Assembly (NCBI RefSeq): GCF_003418935.1
Contig: NZ_QVMT01000011.1
Location: 153,438 to 217,437, forward strand
Length of the DNA stretch: 64,000 bases
Source of the DNA: Emticicia sp. C21
Lineage (GTDB): Bacteria > Bacteroidota > Bacteroidia > Cytophagales > Spirosomataceae
Direction of reading: 5' to 3'
The number at the start of each line of letters is the position of its first letter. Position 1 is the stretch's first letter. Of the stretch, positions 35,365 to 44,378 are shown piece by piece. Both the position numbers and the translations under genes were made by a program. The notes beneath the pieces were generated by a model. That model made no database searches. It had not been told where the DNA came from and saw only the letters and a program-made list of their open reading frames with translations.

Positions 35365-36927
35365 TTAGTCGTGAATATTTCTGTCTTTGCCATTAATATA
35401 AATCAGCCCGATTACAAAGCAGATACTTGCTATAATAATTGGATAATACAAACCTTGTAAATAAGGTTTATCGAAAACAACGGCCTGTCCGGCAACTTTA
35501 GCCTTTGTATTTATATCATTTGCCTGCGTAGCCAAAAAAGTAGCAATGGCAGGCATTAAACCTCCAAAAACGCCGTTTCCAATATGGTAAGGCAAAGACA
35601 TGGAAGAATACCTGATTTTAGTCGGAAACATTTCAACCAAGAATGCGGCAATTGGGCCATAGGCCATTGTTACGAATATGATCAGACAGAAAACCAACCA
35701 TACCAAAGTCCATTTATCTGTAGTATTAATTGTAATAGTCTTTTTTACCTCCGGTTTAGGGACAGTTAGCGATTTATCTGCCAGATTGGTCGTTTTTACT
35801 ACCTCTTTCATAATTGTGCCATCTTCATAATCGTGCATAGTAGTGGTAGTAACCACTGAGTCAGCAATGGTTTTTGCAATTAATTCTACCTGTACGATGG
35901 TTTTATCTGTAGTATTAATTTCTATCTTATTAGCAAGATTTACGGTTTGATAAATTTTATCGAAGATTGGTCTATAAAGTAATACCGCCAGTAACATCCC
36001 TGCCAACATAATTCCTTTCCGGCCTATTTTATCAGATAATGCCCCAAAAACAATAAAGAATGGTGTACCCATTATTAATGCCCACATCATGATGCTATTG
36101 GCTTGTACATCGTCAATATTACAGGTTTTTAACAAGAAACTCTGGGCATAAAACTGACCTGTGTACCATACAACCCCTTGCCCCATTGTAGCACCAAAGA
36201 GCGCCAGTAATACAAATTTGAAGTTAAGACGATTACCAAAAGATTCTTTCAAAGGATTAGTCGAAATTTTCCCTTCTTTTTTTGCTTTTTCGAATAGGGG
36301 AGACTCCGACATGTTTCTTCTGATCAGAAACGAAACAAAGACCATTATAATAGAAACCAGAAACGGTAAGCGCCAACCCCAGTCATCAAATGATTCTTTC
36401 GACATTGATGTACGGGTAATCATAATTACCCCTAATGAAACAAATAACCCCACAGTGGCAGTAGTTTGTATCCACGATGTCCAATAGCCTCTTTTATGTA
36501 CTGGAGAGTGTTCAGCTACATAAGTGGCTGCACCGCCATATTCGCCTCCTAAGGCCAAGCCTTGTAATAATCTCAATATAAGCACCAGAATAGGAGCGAA
36601 GGCACCTATCGTTTGATAACTTGGTACCAGGCCTATAGCAAATGTAGCGCCGCCCATTAACATGAGCGTCACCATGAAAGTATATTTCCGCCCGATTAAA
36701 TCTCCTAAACGGCCAAAAACTAATGCACCGAATGGCCTGACTACAAAACCTGCGGCAAATGTGGCGAGGGTATTTAAAAAGCCTGCAGTAGGATTATCGG
36801 TCGGGAAAAATTTAGAAGCTAAAACGGTGGCGAGACTGCCGAAGATATAAAAATCGTACCACTCAATAAGCGTACCCACCGACGAAGCGCCAATGATGTA
36901 GCCTAAACTTTGTTTTTTTTCAGACAT
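35365..36927 (-). CDS. MFS transporter of the metabolite:proton symporter type, with a periplasmic insertion
   Basis: 520 residues; MHS-type symporters are usually near 430-450. Family features: GTLIEWYDFYIFGSLATVLA (about 18-37), GRLGDLIGRKYTFM, RLLQGLALGGEYGGAATYVA and ALSDKIGRKG. Between the later helices there is an extra polar segment, about residues 333-400, rich in Thr/Val/Lys, where INTTDK occurs twice. Its DNA is bounded by a 19-base direct repeat (35713-35731, 35902-35920) exactly 189 bases apart. Substrate could be an organic acid, proline or betaine. Lies 18 bases before the 77-residue gene, so probably one operon. Confidence 0.9.
   Translation of the reverse strand: MSEKKQSLGYIIGASSVGTLIEWYDFYIFGSLATVLASKFFPTDNPTAGFLNTLATFAAGFVVRPFGALVFGRLGDLIGRKYTFMVTLMLMGGATFAIGLVPSYQTIGAFAPILVLILRLLQGLALGGEYGGAATYVAEHSPVHKRGYWTSWIQTTATVGLFVSLGVIMITRTSMSKESFDDWGWRLPFLVSIIMVFVSFLIRRNMSESPLFEKAKKEGKISTNPLKESFGNRLNFKFVLLALFGATMGQGVVWYTGQFYAQSFLLKTCNIDDVQANSIMMWALIMGTPFFIVFGALSDKIGRKGIMLAGMLLAVLLYRPIFDKIYQTVNLANKIEINTTDKTIVQVELIAKTIADSVVTTTTMHDYEDGTIMKEVVKTTNLADKSLTVPKPEVKKTITINTTDKWTLVWLVFCLIIFVTMAYGPIAAFLVEMFPTKIRYSSMSLPYHIGNGVFGGLMPAIATFLATQANDINTKAKVAGQAVVFDKPYLQGLYYPIIIASICFVIGLIYINGKDRNIHD
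35713..35920. repeat. 19-bp direct repeat bounding an in-frame insertion in the MFS gene
   Basis: TTTATCTGTAGTATTAATT occurs at 35713-35731 and again at 35902-35920. The offset is 189 bases, 63 codons, so the frame is kept. Both copies encode INTTDK on the minus strand. Confidence 0.85.
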
Positions 36928-36983
36928 TTACTAATAGTTTTTAGGGAATAGATAGATATTTTTAATGGTTGGTTAATTACTTT

Positions 36984-37406
36984 TCATTTCTTGTTGCGTT
37001 CCCATTTGATGAGCATAAACTTATCATCTACTTCGGTAACCGTTACGCCTATACCACGGAGATTTTCTCTGTTGGCATAAAACTCAATTAGTTCAGCATA
37101 GGTCAGAATCAAAGTGGTGGGCCTATAATTATTTTTTCGGCCTGGTATAATAATATGATACTTTTTTACCCAATTCATTACTGAAACATGGCTGATACCC
37201 AAAAGACGCTCAATTTCTCTAAAACTAAGCCCCTCCAGATATAACTGTAGTGCTTTCGTTACAAAGAAGCTTTCGATACTCTTACCCAGTTTATCAACGG
37301 TAAAATTATACCCACAATCTTTGCATTTATAACGCTGTTTTTCCTTGACTATCCCGTTCCGGGAAATATTACCAGAATCACATTGAGGGCAGTGAGGGAG
37401 TTCCAT
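36984..37406 (-). CDS. IS1 InsA-like zinc-finger/HTH DNA-binding protein
   Basis: 140 residues. A zinc ribbon with CPQC and CKDC pairs (C6, C9, C27, C30), as at the N-terminus of IS1-type InsA, is followed by an HTH (about 52-82) with YLEGLSFREIERLLGISHVS. Residues 95-140 (LILTYAELIEFYANRENLRG and following) do not resemble a transposase catalytic domain. No InsB-like partner or terminal repeats were seen nearby, so it is probably a domesticated regulator rather than a mobile element. Start 57 bases upstream of the MFS start region on the same strand, with a good promoter. Confidence 0.8.
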   Translation of the reverse strand: MELPHCPQCDSGNISRNGIVKEKQRYKCKDCGYNFTVDKLGKSIESFFVTKALQLYLEGLSFREIERLLGISHVSVMNWVKKYHIIIPGRKNNYRPTTLILTYAELIEFYANRENLRGIGVTVTEVDDKFMLIKWERNKK

Positions 37407-37426
37407 TGTGTTCTATGGTTTTTTAG

Positions 37427-37458
37427 CAAATATAGATTTTTTTGGCAGGATACAACAA
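37427..37458 (-). promoter_or_regulatory. promoter of the InsA-like gene
   Basis: On the minus strand TATATTTG (complement of 37427-37434) matches TAnnTTTG; TTG elements lie 18 and 21 bases upstream (complements of 37453-37455 and 37456-37458). The gap to the start codon is about 20 bases. Confidence 0.6.
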
Positions 37459-38130
37459 TTTCAAACTAAGATTATATTTTATTGAAATTGCTAATGCCGT
37501 AGATTATTTTAAAGATTAAAGAGTATCCCGTATAAATTACTGACAATATAAGATGGACTGCAAACCAGGATAGGTTTCCTATTGCTAAAATATAGAAAGT
37601 ACTGAATTTTATAAAGACCAATTTTTATATTCAGCATTAGAAGGAAGTTTTTGATATAAAAATTATTCAAGTAGGGTGTATGGGTTAATAAATTGATAAT
37701 TAAGTAGTTGTGAAATATTTTGAGATTTTTTAGAAAAAAAAAGATATTTTTTTAAAATCTTTCAATCCAAACTTTTAAAAGCTCCGTATGTATGCTTGAT
37801 TAGGTAATCAACTTTATAGATAGAAACTCAATAGCCATTAAAACTAACGCCCAGATTAAGTCTTCAATAGTAAATACTTACTATTGAAGACAATTTGAGC
37901 ATAACGCCATTATAATCAATTTGCTATGATACAAGCTCTTGTTCACTTTTCGAATGGTACGAAATAGTTTGTAAGATTAAAGTAGCATAATCGGAAGTGA
38001 CTGAGCAAAAGAAGTGAGTAACAACTTTTGCTAGTTATCCCAAAGCTGCCGAAGTATTAACCTGTTATGATTGATGAGATAAAATAAATACTTTCAAAGT
38101 GCAGTATACCACTTACGTAATCCGCAAAGT
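37459..38130. other. long intergenic region without a recognised gene
   Basis: Nearly 700 AT-rich bases with no ORF that I can support on either strand. It holds one striking perfect hairpin: GTCTTCAATAGTAA (37860-37873) with TTACTATTGAAGAC (37878-37891) around a four-base loop, with no T-run. Smaller ones are ATAGG/CCTAT near 37570 and CAAAAG/CTTTTG near 38007-38031. An untranslated RNA gene or relic of a lost element is possible but unproven. Confidence 0.5.
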
Positions 38131-38135
38131 AAAAA

Positions 38136-38163
38136 AAGCCCCGTAGAGTTTTTCTCGGGGCTT
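38136..38163 (-). terminator. terminator of the porin gene
   Basis: AAGCCCCG (38136-38143) pairs with CGGGGCTT (38156-38163), with an inner TAGAG/CTC extension; the A-run before it gives the T-run on the minus strand. Lies 30 bases past the porin stop. Confidence 0.85.
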
Positions 38164-38192
38164 GTTTCTTTTAATGGCGAATTAGTGAATGG

Positions 38193-39536
38193 TTAATTAA
38201 AAAACACCTGATATTGAATAATGGCTGAACCTTTTCTGTTGCTAAACTCTCCTTTACTATTGGCATCAGTTAAAAAGATCGGTCTATCCTGATAAGCGAG
38301 TGTGAGCTTTGAATTATGTCCGTTTAATAGCCAGACTAAACCTAAATCCCAGAAATTCATTCCCTGATTCAATCGGTCATAATCGGCGTGTTGTAAGGAT
38401 ACATAAGGCATCAATGTAGTTTTTCCAATCAGATTATCCTTGAATTTGTAGCCAACCTGTGTATATACCACATTGCCCGTTCCAAAAGCCGGAAAGCCGT
38501 TGCCAGAACCATTGAGTATATTACTTCTGGTGCTTCCATTAGCAGGATTCATTACAGCCAGATTGCGAAGGTAATTTTTACCAAAATTGAAATATCCTAC
38601 TGATGCATAGGCACTAATCGCTTGTCCATCATTACCTACTGGTGCATCATAATAAGTATCTAATGCTAACTGCACCATATTGGTTTCAACTGTATCAACC
38701 TTATTGGCAGCCAGATTCCACATAGCTTTTGGTTGGTAAACAAATCCGGCTCCTATATTAAAAACTTTTTTCTTGCCTAAATAAGTACCTGTCATATACG
38801 GAGTCAGATTGCTTTCTTGGTCAAGAAATTGCCATTGAAAATAACCATTCCATTGGAATTTAGGTGGCTTTGAAGAAAAATTGGCAAAATCGGCATTCAA
38901 AACGCTATTATAAGATGCAGCCTTTTGAAATGCCATAGGGTCTGAAAGTACAAGACGGTAATCAAACTTGCCTAATTTACCTTTGGCATAAACTGATAGT
39001 TTTCTTAAAAACTGGTCGGTCACATCATTGGTAGATTGCTGATACAATGGTGCATCAACTCCCATAATACTTCCTACTGATGGAGAAGCAAAGCGAGCCA
39101 GCCCACTCCAAGCTGCCAACCCTCCACCAAGTGATAGCTTATTTTTCACAACGGCATATTCTCCTAAAGCATCATGGATAAAGAATCCCAGTTTACGGTC
39201 TGAAATACCATTGAAATTATTAGCACCAATCTGGGTATAAATAAATACTCTGTCCGTCAACTGTCCATAAAACTGTATTCTGAAACGTCGTATACCTATA
39301 TCCCAAGTGTTTTTCTTAGCATAGCCAAAAATGGTGGAACCCTCATTCAAAGTTGTATTTCGTAACCATACCTGATTTACCATTGTAAACTTTACGTAAT
39401 GCGACCCGTCTTCATTCAATGTAAGTTTTCCGTCTTTTAAGACTTGTGCCTTTGCCATAAAGGATATTATACATATAAATAACCCTGACAAAGCCATTTT
39501 ACATATTTTCATAAAAGTATATTTTGTGAGATTCAT
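38193..39536 (-). CDS. outer membrane porin-like beta-barrel protein
   Basis: 447 residues (439 if the inner ATG at 39512 is used, which gives the tidy signal peptide MKICKMALSGLFICIISFMA with cleavage after KAQ). The mature part has alternating hydrophobic/aromatic strands and ends SAIIQYQVFFN, with the terminal Phe/Asn pattern of barrels. Resembles porins of the phosphate-selective O/P type that Bacteroidota annotate simply as porin. Downstream of the SulP and carbonic anhydrase genes on the same strand, so it may provide anion entry through the outer membrane (inference). Confidence 0.8.
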   Translation of the reverse strand: MNLTKYTFMKICKMALSGLFICIISFMAKAQVLKDGKLTLNEDGSHYVKFTMVNQVWLRNTTLNEGSTIFGYAKKNTWDIGIRRFRIQFYGQLTDRVFIYTQIGANNFNGISDRKLGFFIHDALGEYAVVKNKLSLGGGLAAWSGLARFASPSVGSIMGVDAPLYQQSTNDVTDQFLRKLSVYAKGKLGKFDYRLVLSDPMAFQKAASYNSVLNADFANFSSKPPKFQWNGYFQWQFLDQESNLTPYMTGTYLGKKKVFNIGAGFVYQPKAMWNLAANKVDTVETNMVQLALDTYYDAPVGNDGQAISAYASVGYFNFGKNYLRNLAVMNPANGSTRSNILNGSGNGFPAFGTGNVVYTQVGYKFKDNLIGKTTLMPYVSLQHADYDRLNQGMNFWDLGLVWLLNGHNSKLTLAYQDRPIFLTDANSKGEFSNRKGSAIIQYQVFFN

Positions 39537-39625
39537 AAATAGGCCAAAAGCAAAAATAAAGACGCCTATTCGACAAGCGTATGAGAACCTATCGATAAGC
39601 GCCCTATTCTAACAAACGCAAACTG

Positions 39626-39702
39626 TAAGAGCTTGTTTAAGAAGTATTTGTCTGACTTCAAAAAAGTTATCAGGTCAAATATTATATCTAAACATGCTCT
39701 TA
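39626..39702. repeat. imperfect inverted repeat between carbonic anhydrase and porin genes
   Basis: TAAGAGCTTGTTTA (39626-39639) pairs with TAAACATGCTCTTA (39689-39702) with one mismatch, and TATTTG/CAAATA plus AACTTTTT/CAAAAAAG-like inner segments extend it. The right arm ends 2 bases before the carbonic anhydrase stop codon. May limit transcription into the porin gene or be a dispersed element. Confidence 0.6.
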
Positions 39703-39704
39703 TG

Positions 39705-40379
39705 TTAATGCTCGGTTTCTTCTAATTTCTTTGCTTTTTTCTTATTGAAATTGAAGTTATAAACGTCTTCTAAGGCATCATTATCTTTTGACTCAATCTC
39801 GATGATTGGCTTGATATGGCCTGTATGTAAATCCAATACCCATCCATGGAGCATAGGATATTCTCCACTGGCCCAGGCACTTTGTACAATTGTAGTTTTG
39901 GCTAAGTTTTTAACCTGCTCTATCACGTTTACCTCTACTAATCGGTCAAAACGATCTTTATCATCTTCTATACCTTGGAGTTCGTCCTGATACTTAGCAT
40001 ATACATCTTTGATATTTCGCAACCAGTTATTAATCAGGCCGTAGTCATTATTAGTCATTGAGGCTTTTACACCACCGCACTGATAATGCCCTACAACCAG
40101 AATATGTTTCACTTTTAGTACCTCAACTGCATATTGCAATACGCTCAACATGCTCATATCAGTATGAATGACCAGATTGGCAACGTTGCGGTGCACAAAG
40201 ATTTCACCCGGTTGAGTACCAGTTACCTGGTCTGATGGTACGCGACTATCAGAGCAGCCAATCCAGAGAAATTCTGGCTTCTGATCTGCCGCCAGGTTAG
40301 TGAAATATGAAGGGTCGAGCTGAAGTTTATCTGCAGCCCATGCTTTATTCGCTAATAAGAGTTTTTGATACGATTCCAT
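39705..40379 (-). CDS. beta-class carbonic anhydrase
   Basis: Interconverts CO2 and bicarbonate with zinc. 224 residues; zinc ligands C42 (IGCSDSRVPSD), H98 and C101 (VVGHYQCGG) and the D44-R46 dyad are intact. Start overlaps the last 35 bases of the SulP gene, showing tight coupling, as in the known SulP-carbonic anhydrase pairings. Confidence 0.95.
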   Translation of the reverse strand: MESYQKLLLANKAWAADKLQLDPSYFTNLAADQKPEFLWIGCSDSRVPSDQVTGTQPGEIFVHRNVANLVIHTDMSMLSVLQYAVEVLKVKHILVVGHYQCGGVKASMTNNDYGLINNWLRNIKDVYAKYQDELQGIEDDKDRFDRLVEVNVIEQVKNLAKTTIVQSAWASGEYPMLHGWVLDLHTGHIKPIIEIESKDNDALEDVYNFNFNKKKAKKLEETEH

Positions 40380-41928
40380 CGCTTTTTCTGTAGTTTAATT
40401 TTCTTCTTTTGATATTTTTGAATTCAATATTGATATGTCGGGCTTTAGCCTCTGCCTGAAACTCTTCTAAAGTCAGGAATATGTCATGGTCGATAAAAGT
40501 TGTTTTAGAACCATCTATTACTACCTGATCACCCGATCTCAAAGAGGCCAGATTCTGCATCAATTCAGATTTATTAAAGTAAAAAATATCCTTGTTAAAC
40601 TGAATCAATACGTTTTTATCTTCTCTTATTACCGACATTGAGCCTTTGTAGTTGGTATAAAGAATATATACCATAGCTACACCTACACCAATACCTATAC
40701 CCGTAAGTAAATCGGTAAATACCACCGCCAGTACAGTTATAATAAAAGGCACAAACTGATCTGGACCCTCTTTAAACATGGATTTGAACATACTTGGCTT
40801 TGCCAGCTTATAACCTACCATAATCAGAACCGCCGCCAACGACGCCAATGGGATAAGGTTAAGCAAAGAAGGGATGCTTAACGTACAAACCATTAAAATA
40901 ATACCATGAATGATAGCGGATAATTTTGATTTACTACCCGACTGAATATTGGCCGAGCTACGTACAATTACCTGAGTAATTGGCAGACCTCCAACTAAGC
41001 CGGAAACAATATTACCTGAACCTTGAGCAATTAATTCACGATTGGTTGGTGTGATTCTACTCTGTGGGTCTAATTTGTCAGTAGCCTCAACCGAAAGAAG
41101 GGTCTCAAGGCTGGCAACAACAGCAATTACAAAAGCAGTTTTCCATATGAGCGGATTTGTAATAGCTGAGAAATTGGGAAAGGCTAAGAAACTCGTAAAC
41201 TCTGAGAATGACTTGGCAATCGGTAAGTTTACCAGATGATTGTTTTCTAAATGAAAATTAGAGGGCAAAACGCTTAAACCACTATTTAAAAATACTCCTA
41301 CGAATACGGCAAGTAAAGGGCCAGGAATAATGCTAAGAACTTTATTTCTTTTTATAAAGTCCATATCCCAGATTATCAATACAAGTAAAGAGACTACACC
41401 AATAATTAATGCACCTTCATTAAAAAGATGAGTAATATTTAATAACTCTGAAAAGGTGTTCTCTCCATCTTTCTGAACAAAGTTTTCATCTCCTTCATAA
41501 TCCTGGTCAATGCCAAATACATGAGGTATTTGTTTCAGAATAATGATTATACCAATGGCTGTCAGCATTCCCTTAATGACAGAAGAGGGAAAGTAATAGC
41601 CAATCACCCCTGCCTTAACGGCGCCTAAAATAATTTGAATAAATCCGGCTAAAACAACAGCCAGAGTGAAAGACTCAAAAGCCCCTAATTCTGTAATGGA
41701 ATTAAGAACAATAACGGTAAGACCAGCTGCCGGCCCGGCAACACCTACTTGTGATCCACTAATTGCCCCAACTACAATACCTCCTATAATGCCGGCAATA
41801 ACGCCTGACAGAAGCGGTGCTCCTGAAGCTAAAGCGATACCTAAGCAAAGAGGTAATGCAACCAGAAAGACTACAACTCCAGCGGGAAAATCATGTTTCA
41901 GATTTGAAAAATTTAATGATGATTTCAT
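40345..41928 (-). CDS. SulP family inorganic anion transporter
   Basis: About ten to twelve helices plus a short C-terminal STAS-like domain (about 450-520, QVVIDGSKTTFIDHDIFLTL). Family signatures: FPAGVVVFLVALPLCLGIAL (about 13-32) and the SGSQVGVAGPAAGLTVIV stretch. 527 residues from the ATG at 41928; the earlier ATG at 41961 would add MEFLTYLSYIS before it. Given the overlapping carbonic anhydrase gene, bicarbonate is the likeliest substrate, sulfate the alternative. Confidence 0.92.
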   Translation of the reverse strand: MKSSLNFSNLKHDFPAGVVVFLVALPLCLGIALASGAPLLSGVIAGIIGGIVVGAISGSQVGVAGPAAGLTVIVLNSITELGAFESFTLAVVLAGFIQIILGAVKAGVIGYYFPSSVIKGMLTAIGIIIILKQIPHVFGIDQDYEGDENFVQKDGENTFSELLNITHLFNEGALIIGVVSLLVLIIWDMDFIKRNKVLSIIPGPLLAVFVGVFLNSGLSVLPSNFHLENNHLVNLPIAKSFSEFTSFLAFPNFSAITNPLIWKTAFVIAVVASLETLLSVEATDKLDPQSRITPTNRELIAQGSGNIVSGLVGGLPITQVIVRSSANIQSGSKSKLSAIIHGIILMVCTLSIPSLLNLIPLASLAAVLIMVGYKLAKPSMFKSMFKEGPDQFVPFIITVLAVVFTDLLTGIGIGVGVAMVYILYTNYKGSMSVIREDKNVLIQFNKDIFYFNKSELMQNLASLRSGDQVVIDGSKTTFIDHDIFLTLEEFQAEAKARHINIEFKNIKRRKLNYRKSDGIVSKTLISE

Positions 41929-41976
41929 TGATATATATGATAAATAGGTCAGAAATTCCACAATTTATTTAGCTTG

Positions 41977-41998
41977 GTATTTTAAAGCCTTAAAATAC
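41977..41998. promoter_or_regulatory. palindrome upstream of the SulP gene
   Basis: GTATTTTAA (41977-41985) and TTAAAATAC (41990-41998) form a perfect 9-base inverted repeat with a four-base centre, 49 bases before the SulP start. Either an operator or a leader hairpin. Confidence 0.45.
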
Positions 41999-42116
41999 AA
42001 GTTACAATAGCATACAGAACTGCCGATAAGTACATGAAGAATAGCAAAGACTATTCTCGAAACAAGTGTTTTATTAAGATGATAATTCTATTGGGTACGC
42101 CAATAGCAGGCAATAA

Positions 42117-42422
42117 TTATGCCTTGGGAGGGGGCGATTGTATCAAGCGTATCGGAAATCGCGCTGAAGATTGTGTAAAGAAGTAAATACTTTTCTTAGG
42201 AGAGAAGTAGTTAAATGAAAAATTAAGCCCCAGAAAAGACATTAAGTACTTATTCGGTTCGCTTTTTTTATCCTGATTTTCGTTTTCGCACTCGCTTTCA
42301 TCAGTTCCGCAGGCATCTAAACTGCATGAGACTACCTCGCCAAAAAAATCTTTGACGTATTCGCTGAAAGTCGAACATTCGATAATCAGAAACAGAAATA
42401 AGACTGCGATTCTTTTAATCAT
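42117..42422 (-). CDS. small secreted protein with acidic Cys-containing segment
   Basis: 101 residues. Signal-like N-terminus MIKRIAVLFLFLIIECSTFS, then FFGEVVSCSLDACGTDESEC with three cysteines among acidic residues, a basic patch, an aromatic run (MSFLGLNFSFNYFSPKKSIY) and a proline-ended tail RLIQSPPPKA. It recalls, from memory, short Cys-rich proteins ending in PPK/R that accompany metal efflux genes in Bacteroidota, but no efflux gene is adjacent. Function unknown. Confidence 0.6.
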   Translation of the reverse strand: MIKRIAVLFLFLIIECSTFSEYVKDFFGEVVSCSLDACGTDESECENENQDKKSEPNKYLMSFLGLNFSFNYFSPKKSIYFFTQSSARFPIRLIQSPPPKA

Positions 42423-42616
42423 ATAATAGCAATACGAGACTTCTCATTTAGGTGCGTAACGCAAAATCCCAAACTTTTGTTCAAAGATACAAAGGAATAC
42501 TTTTAAAAAATGATACAAGTGTAGAATTTATTAGAATTTAATTTTGAGGAGGGGTTTAATACTAGAATTAAAATACATGCTGATTGAATACCCAGTAATT
42601 GTAAAAAGAATTAAAA

Positions 42617-42868
42617 TCAAAACGAATCTACATATTGTCTCAATACTTTTATTAACCCTGTCTTTAAATTGTCTCCATCAAATCTAAACATTTTATAAGA
42701 TTCACTAATAGTAATAAAGATAGTTAAACGATTTTCATTTCTCGGACCATCAAATTTTATGATTCCAACATCCCCATTTTCTTTGACCTAATTAAAACAA
42801 ACTACCAATTCGTCAATAGTGGGGTCTTGCTTCTCTATTATTTCTTCAATTCGACCTAAATATCTCAT
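42617..42868 (-). pseudogene. small gene interrupted by an in-frame amber codon
   Basis: Reading from the ATG at 42868 gives MRYLGRIEEIIEKQDPTIDE LVVCFN, then TAG (42788-42790), then 56 further codons in the same frame (VKENGDVGIIKFDGPRNENR, then LTIFITISESYKMFRFDGDN and an ordinary end at a TGA). Both parts read like one compact alpha-beta protein of 83 residues. Not recognised. It begins 20 bases after the stop of the hydrolase gene on the same strand. The remainder of 42423-42887 holds nothing else that I can see. Confidence 0.65.
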
Positions 42869-42887
42869 TTTTAACTCTATTATATGA

Positions 42888-44378
42888 TTAATACCCCAAC
42901 CTCTCCAAAAACTTTATTCTGGCCTTTGCCATCTTATCAGCTTGTCTTTCGTCAAACCAGATAAAATGCCCGGCACCCGATAGAGGTAAAAAGGTAAGAT
43001 TTGTATTACCGATAGTTACCATATCTTCCCCAAATTTTCGGGCAGTCAGGTAAGGAACATTTTTATCCAGATTACCATGGAAAATAAGCGCAGGAGGAAA
43101 ATCTTTTCTGATGAGGTAATTGGGCGAAATTTCTTTTGCCAGATTTTTATCTTTTAAATCTTTTCGTATCCAGGCGGTAATGTCGTCAGTCAAATCATAA
43201 ACACCTGCATTAATTATTAAAGCATTGGGTTTTGCATTGAATTTTAAATTATCTGACTTTTCATTCCAGTTATCTACCAAGGCAGTTGTTAGAGCCAGAT
43301 GTCCCCCGGCAGAATTACCTGTTGCCACAATTTTGATAGTATCTATGCCATAAGCATCAGCATTTTGTCTCAACCATCGTATGGCCGATTTAGCATCCAT
43401 TACCGCTTCGAAAGGTAATGTGCCATGCCTGCCAAAAGTCCTGTACTCAACTGCACAAGCAACCCAACCCTTTTGAGCATAGTCCCGACAGGTAGAGAAA
43501 AACCAATCAGGTTTTCCCTCTGACCAACTTCCGCCATGAAAAAATACAATGGCTGGTCTTTTATTTGTTTTGATTTTAGGTACAAACAAGTGCATGTCTA
43601 ATTGAAAAGCACCAACAGTTTTGTAAGTCTTAATAAGATGTCCTTGCTTACCAGCTACGTCTTCTGAATAAATTTTATTTACTTTATTCAAGAAAGCAGT
43701 GTCTTTGCAAGTGGTGGTAAAATTTTTATAGATATTATCAATATACTTTATGCCGTTGTTATCAATATGATTAAATAGATACTCATATTGCCAATATTGT
43801 CGGCATTTGGGATTAAAGACATATTTAGGAATCAGCTTCCATTGAGCCTGAAGATGTTGATTATCCTGATTTTTATAAGTTCCTTTTTTGAGCTCGAGAT
43901 AAGTTTGTAAAGACAAAAAAGCTTTGACATAGTTAACAAAATCAGAATTACTTAATAACTCAGGCCTATTAAAATCTTTCAGATTCCCTTTCAGTCTTTC
44001 AGGGATTTTTGAAGCTATCGCCATTGATTTACCTCCATAAATCTCATTAGTCAATGGATAATCAATCAATAGTTTATCGAAGTAGTACTTAATTTCTAAC
44101 TTTTGGCCATCAACATAAGTGGGGTCAAGGGTGCTTTGATATTTGAGAAGTGTAGCATCAAAATCTGTTCTGGCTGAATCAATTTTGGAGATAAAAGCTC
44201 TTTCTGGCAAAGCATAGATGCGACTATAGTTAGGATAAAAACTGTCAGAGAATTTCTTGCCCAAAGCCTTTAATTCTGCCTCATAATTTTCCTGATTAGA
44301 ATTTACAGGCTTTTGCGATTCTTGTGCTTTAAGTTGGTATATAAATAAAAAGACAATAAAAGCTAACTGTTTAGTCAT
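42888..44378 (-). CDS. secreted alpha/beta hydrolase (esterase type)
   Basis: 496 residues from the ATG at 44378, giving signal peptide MTKQLAFIVFLFIYQLKAQ; the longer frame to 44411 adds an unneeded extension. An N-terminal region of about 260 residues has no clear family. The C-terminal alpha/beta hydrolase shows the oxyanion HGGSW, nucleophile Ser in ATGNSAGGHLALTTA, the Asp in HGNLDKNVP and His in SGAGHFIWFDE, as in feruloyl/carboxyl esterases of the BD-FAE type. Exported; substrate unknown. Confidence 0.88.
   Translation of the reverse strand: MTKQLAFIVFLFIYQLKAQESQKPVNSNQENYEAELKALGKKFSDSFYPNYSRIYALPERAFISKIDSARTDFDATLLKYQSTLDPTYVDGQKLEIKYYFDKLLIDYPLTNEIYGGKSMAIASKIPERLKGNLKDFNRPELLSNSDFVNYVKAFLSLQTYLELKKGTYKNQDNQHLQAQWKLIPKYVFNPKCRQYWQYEYLFNHIDNNGIKYIDNIYKNFTTTCKDTAFLNKVNKIYSEDVAGKQGHLIKTYKTVGAFQLDMHLFVPKIKTNKRPAIVFFHGGSWSEGKPDWFFSTCRDYAQKGWVACAVEYRTFGRHGTLPFEAVMDAKSAIRWLRQNADAYGIDTIKIVATGNSAGGHLALTTALVDNWNEKSDNLKFNAKPNALIINAGVYDLTDDITAWIRKDLKDKNLAKEISPNYLIRKDFPPALIFHGNLDKNVPYLTARKFGEDMVTIGNTNLTFLPLSGAGHFIWFDERQADKMAKARIKFLERLGY

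Noticed and set aside
37860..37891. CRISPR or terminator at the perfect hairpin
   Set aside because: Single palindrome without repeat-spacer periodicity and without a T-run.
36984..38192. Complete insertion sequence containing the InsA-like gene
   Set aside because: No InsB-like catalytic frame, no terminal inverted repeats and no target duplication could be seen.
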